From positions 1-32,854 of IMG/VR virus record IMGVR_UViG_3300048064_000196: a DNA stretch of 32,854 nt; one strand, 5' to 3'. Made by a program: the position numbers and the translations under genes. Origin of the DNA: a virus. Below, piece after piece: positions 30,519 to 32,854 of this stretch. Within the stretch, counting starts at the first letter, position 1; each line of letters starts with the position of its first letter. Below the pieces are notes generated by a model. It made no database searches, was not told where the DNA came from, and worked only from the letters and a program-made list of their open reading frames with translations.

Positions 30519-31286
30519 TTATAATATTCCTCTCATTACATATTGGTCTAAATCATTCTCTTCTTGAAAGAAGTATTTATAGTTGTCTACTGCTTGTCTG
30601 AATTTGTTCTCGCCTCTTGCTAAAAACTCATCACTAACATCAAATATTCCTATATCAGTACTTGCTTTGTCAATCACTAAAAAGGTAAACTTCTCCTTCT
30701 TAAACATTTTAAGATACAACCACGCTTGTAAATCATATCCATACTTGTCTGCACTATACCTAAATGTAGAAAGGTCGGCAGAGGTCTTTAAATCAATTAA
30801 AGTATCTCCCTGTATAATATCCGCTTTGCCTCTAAAAGCTAATCCCTCTATCATATCTATTGCAGGTACTTCAAACTCTGATTTAGTAAGTAGTTTGAGT
30901 GCTGCTTCATTTCTTAATACTGCATCTGCTAATCTTTCCGCTGCACTTCTTTCTTTTGTAAGAAACACTTCTCCATATTGTTTTTTTGCATCCTTGTACT
31001 TGTTAGTATTCTTTGTGGAAGCATCTACAAAATGTAGCTTATCTACTTTGTGTGGTTCAAGTACCATCCAATGCACTAACTTACCTGCTGCTAATGCAGG
31101 GCTGTCTCCGTTAGTATCTCCATACTTTAAAATATTCCTGTAAGTCTTTGGACTCTTTAAGATTGTTTTAAGGGATGAACTACTTAATGCGTGTTGCCCA
31201 AGATGACCATAGTAAAAAGTGTCATCGTGCATCTGTGCAAGGATTTCTTCCTTACCCCAAGTTTCTCCGTTTAATAGTGTAATCAT
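30519..31286 (-). CDS. PD-(D/E)XK exonuclease (RecE/DUF3799-like)
   Basis: A 255-residue 5'-3' exonuclease of the RecE/YqaJ superfamily. AAGKLVHWMVLEP at about 66-78 is the conserved helix seen in this family, FRGKADII at 151-158 holds the catalytic Asp156, and LIDLKTS at 163-169 provides D165-x-K167. YDLQAWLYLKMF (184-195) is the usual following helix. It should resect DNA ends for the ERF annealing protein. I choose MITLLNGETW at 31286 because the stop of a 50-codon gene overlaps it as ATGA; an earlier Met at 31340 would run inside that gene. Confidence 0.86.
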   Translation of the reverse strand: MITLLNGETWGKEEILAQMHDDTFYYGHLGQHALSSSSLKTILKSPKTYRNILKYGDTNGDSPALAAGKLVHWMVLEPHKVDKLHFVDASTKNTNKYKDAKKQYGEVFLTKERSAAERLADAVLRNEAALKLLTKSEFEVPAIDMIEGLAFRGKADIIQGDTLIDLKTSADLSTFRYSADKYGYDLQAWLYLKMFKKEKFTFLVIDKASTDIGIFDVSDEFLARGENKFRQAVDNYKYFFQEENDLDQYVMRGIL

Positions 31287-31435
31287 AATCTTGTAATTTC
31301 TGTTTGTTGTTCTTTTCTTCTGTTCAATTCTTGCTGACACCTATCTACGTATCCATCAAGAAATTCGTGAGTATTAATTACTCTTTGTAATTCGTGGTCT
31401 GTCATAGACCTGTAATAAAGTTCTTCGTATGTCAT
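31283..31435 (-). CDS. Small charged protein (50 aa)
   Basis: Starts MTYEELYYRSMTDHELQRVI and is helical and strongly charged (NRRKEQQTEITRL at the end). Its TGA overlaps the exonuclease ATG (ATGA), and it follows an AT-rich leader of 26 bases. It may modulate the exonuclease by position; function unknown. Confidence 0.68.
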   Translation of the reverse strand: MTYEELYYRSMTDHELQRVINTHEFLDGYVDRCQQELNRRKEQQTEITRL

Positions 31436-31461
31436 AATATTGTTTTTGTAAATATAAACAA

Positions 31462-31590
31462 TTATTTAACATCTTCCTCTTTTGGGAAAACTTTTTTTTC
31501 TAATTTCTCTAATCTGTTTAGTGCAACTACTAAGGCTTGTTGTGTTAGCTTTAAATCGTGTTGCATCTTTACTAATGTAGATTCTTTCAT
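31462..31590 (-). CDS. Short coiled-coil protein (42 aa)
   Basis: Starts MKESTLVKMQHDLKLTQQAL and has Leu/Val at heptad positions (VALNRLEKLEKKVF), giving a clear coiled-coil prediction, with an acidic end. The start overlaps the stop of the upstream gene as ATGA, which favours 31590 over a longer frame to 31662. Function unknown. Confidence 0.66.
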   Translation of the reverse strand: MKESTLVKMQHDLKLTQQALVVALNRLEKLEKKVFPKEEDVK

Positions 31591-31853
31591 TTGTTTAGAT
31601 TTTTTATCTTTTCTAAATACAGTATGAAATCCATAGCTTCTTCCTGTGCGTGTTGTACCCACTTATAGAATCCATCAGGAGAATCGTACAGGGTAGTTCC
31701 GTATTTCAAGATACCATCTCTACTTCTTGCCCTCATAGTATTTATAACATCTTCAACTATTGGGTCTTTCTTTATATCATTGTGAGAATAAGTTGAATCA
31801 GCTGTCCATCTATCCTCATTCATTTCAAACCATTTTTTTACACTATCGCTCAT
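31587..31853 (-). CDS. Possible nucleotide pyrophosphohydrolase-like protein (88 aa)
   Basis: Starts MSDSVKKWFEMNEDRWTADS. The second half, RSRDGILKYGTTLYDSPDGF followed by WVQHAQEEAMDFILYLEK, resembles small MazG/dATPase-related phage proteins in which an EExxD cluster binds metal. Here E-E-A-M-D is at about 71-75. It might trim the nucleotide pool, but it is short and not conclusive. Confidence 0.5.
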   Translation of the reverse strand: MSDSVKKWFEMNEDRWTADSTYSHNDIKKDPIVEDVINTMRARSRDGILKYGTTLYDSPDGFYKWVQHAQEEAMDFILYLEKIKNLNK

Positions 31854-31935
31854 TTCTTTCTTTATATGTTTTTACTATCATTGCTTCTAACATTCTTAAA
31901 ACACCGTAACCAAGTAATATTTTAAAGACCAACAT
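31843..31935 (-). CDS. Possible tiny membrane peptide (30 aa)
   Basis: Short frame reading MLVFKILLGYGVLRMLEAMI followed by a basic VKTYKERNER end. It overlaps both neighbours by 11-14 bases and fills the only gap between them. A single hydrophobic helix with a basic tail is plausible, but a chance frame is possible. Confidence 0.4.
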   Translation of the reverse strand: MLVFKILLGYGVLRMLEAMIVKTYKERNER

Positions 31936-32236
31936 TTAATTTTGTTCTTAGTTTATCTACTTCTGTTCTTAAATGTGCCACTTCTTTTTCTGCACTTCTT
32001 GCTCTTTCTACTGCACGTATCTTATCACTACGGTATTCGCTTAGTGATTGTTCGTATAACCTCTCATTAGTTATTAGATTGTGTACATAGAATCCTACTT
32101 CTTGCCAAGCGAAGTACATTTCGTTTAATGGTTCGTTTTCAGGTTTTGCTTTTCTTGATTTAACAATGTACTCACCAACGTAATTAAAGTTAGCGTAGTA
32201 CTCCCCTTCCTTGAAATTGTTTAGTTTCTTGTTCAT
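31922..32236 (-). CDS. Hypothetical protein with C-terminal coiled coil (104 aa)
   Basis: The N-terminal 55 residues are beta-like (GEYYANFNYVGEYIVKSRK, then MYFAWQEVGFYVHN). The C-terminal 40 residues form a clear coiled coil (AEKEVAHLRTEVDKLRTKL). Function unknown. The start overlaps the previous stop by 4 bases. Confidence 0.65.
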   Translation of the reverse strand: MNKKLNNFKEGEYYANFNYVGEYIVKSRKAKPENEPLNEMYFAWQEVGFYVHNLITNERLYEQSLSEYRSDKIRAVERARSAEKEVAHLRTEVDKLRTKLNVGL

Positions 32237-32613
32237 AATATTTCTGCATCAGTTACATCTAACATTGCAACTTCTTTTGGTATTTTATTATTGTTCTTAA
32301 ACTCTGTTGTTTTGTTGTGATATTGTATTTCCCAATTTGGTTCTACAATATATAAATTAAATCTATATATGCCTTTGGGTGTTGAATTTATGTACATAGG
32401 AATATCTAAATTGTCATTACATTTTTCTATCATAGCATCATACTTTTTCTTTTCAATAAGTAAAGTGTCGTAATGTTTGCCTCTACACTTTAATTCAATC
32501 CTATGATAAGTTTCGGGACTGTAACAATCCCAACGACTCATTTGACTTTTTGCCCAAACTAAATCGGAATAACAACAATCTATAAGATACTCAAAAAGTT
32601 GTTTTTCCTTCAT
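32233..32613 (-). CDS. Hypothetical protein, right copy (126 aa, complete)
   Basis: Complete version of the protein truncated at the left edge. It has an N-terminal helical part (KEKQLFEYLIDCCYSDLVWA), a segment with CRGKHYDTLLIEKKKYD and a beta-like second half (GIYRFNLYIVEPNWEIQYHN). Base differences from the left copy are mostly silent. The ATG overlaps the previous stop as ATGA. Unknown function; could be a PD-(D/E)XK- or VRR-like small fold, but no catalytic motif is clear. Confidence 0.75.
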   Translation of the reverse strand: MKEKQLFEYLIDCCYSDLVWAKSQMSRWDCYSPETYHRIELKCRGKHYDTLLIEKKKYDAMIEKCNDNLDIPMYINSTPKGIYRFNLYIVEPNWEIQYHNKTTEFKNNNKIPKEVAMLDVTDAEIL

Positions 32614-32854
32614 AAATATTGATTATAAACCGCTACTAAATCCTTGTAAACTATTTTACCAAAACTACAAGGTGTGCATTCTACTTTTGTTTTAAAAATT
32701 CTCTCATAGATAGCTACAAAAACATTTTGTTCATCAGGAGTAAATCTATTCTTTTTAGTATCTACTGCCATCTTAATTAACTCAAATTCCGATTCCGTTA
32801 AACATTCGGGTTTCTTATATCTAAATACTTGATTTAATTTTTCTTGCCTTTCGT
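32296..32854. repeat. Right copy of divergent terminal duplication
   Basis: Colinear partner of 1-559, without indels. It carries most of the 126-codon gene and the 3' part of the 138-codon gene. The window ends inside the repeat. Confidence 0.9.
32610..32854 (-). CDS. Hypothetical Cys-containing protein, right copy, 5' end cut off
   Basis: C-terminal ~80 residues of a homologue of the protein at 315-731, including YKKPECLTE and KVECTPCSFGK with all Cys preserved in this part. About 66 of 80 residues are identical; the differences cluster in a short stretch around TPDEQNVFVAIYER. Its 5' end lies outside the window. Confidence 0.75.
   Translation of the reverse strand, partial: ERQEKLNQVFRYKKPECLTESEFELIKMAVDTKKNRFTPDEQNVFVAIYERIFKTKVECTPCSFGKIVYKDLVAVYNQYL

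Noticed and set aside
30583-31143. 186-codon plus-strand frame
   Set aside because: It is antisense to the PD-(D/E)XK exonuclease, whose catalytic residues are intact; the Ser/Leu-rich composition is typical of an antisense shadow.
1-32854. tRNA genes, CRISPR arrays, insertion sequences, integrase and attachment sites
   Set aside because: I saw no cloverleaf-like segments with a conserved T-arm, no regularly spaced direct repeats, no transposase- or integrase-type protein. A tRNA-finding program could still pick up something missed by eye.

Overview
The window looks like an essentially complete, AT-rich genome of a tailed phage (siphovirus-like, since there is a tape measure protein and no sheath is recognisable) infecting a member of the Bacteroidetes, most likely Flavobacteriia. 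The reasons are the low GC, the lack of Shine-Dalgarno sequences, and protein types typical of that phage group: an XkdF-like prohead protease, a DUF3127-type ssDNA-binding protein, a LamG tail fibre with a C-terminal DUF7483-like part, and a small phage sigma factor. Every supported gene is on the minus strand. No integrase, excisionase or repressor is visible.

The two ends, 1-559 and 32296-32854, are colinear and have no indels, but they are not identical (about 97% over the first 300 bases and about 79% over the rest, counted by hand). Gene order runs through the join without a break. I therefore read the window as a circular or circularly permuted genome of about 32.3 kb whose ends come from two related variants. 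A tandem duplication of two genes is the alternative.

Layout in the direction of transcription (right to left). 32854-30519: a chain of very small genes of mostly unknown function, linked by 4-base ATGA overlaps and ending in a PD-(D/E)XK exonuclease. 30467-27230: ParB-like protein, C5 cytosine methyltransferase, two unknown proteins, a DnaA domain IV-like protein and a PP-loop PAPS-reductase-like protein, i.e. DNA modification and replication control. 27180-25738: small and large terminase. 25691-15192: a membrane protein, tail assembly chaperone with a probable -1 frameshift, tail completion and structural proteins, three large tail proteins, tape measure and prohead protease. 15195-9515: small virion proteins, scaffold, major capsid, probable tail tube, portal and connector. 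9527-5767: appendage proteins and a LamG tail fibre. 5762-4396: lysis cassette of small membrane proteins, an M15 endolysin and a 3-TM holin. 4276-1476: recombination and replication (NinG, ERF recombinase, SSB-like protein, DnaB-like ATPase). 1479-1: membrane protein, sigma factor and two unknown genes, continuing round the circle.

The most striking unlisted signal is a repeated bipartite DNA motif, ACAA-N16-TTGTA, present at six places just before terminase or virion gene starts (27207, 25193, 16197, 14392, 12105, 9435), always with the same spacing. Two copies lie directly after a transcription terminator. It behaves like a phage late promoter or operator, and the phage's own sigma factor is the obvious candidate to read it. 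Several genes missed by length-based gene finding (30 to 51 codons) fit exactly between their neighbours and are annotated here.
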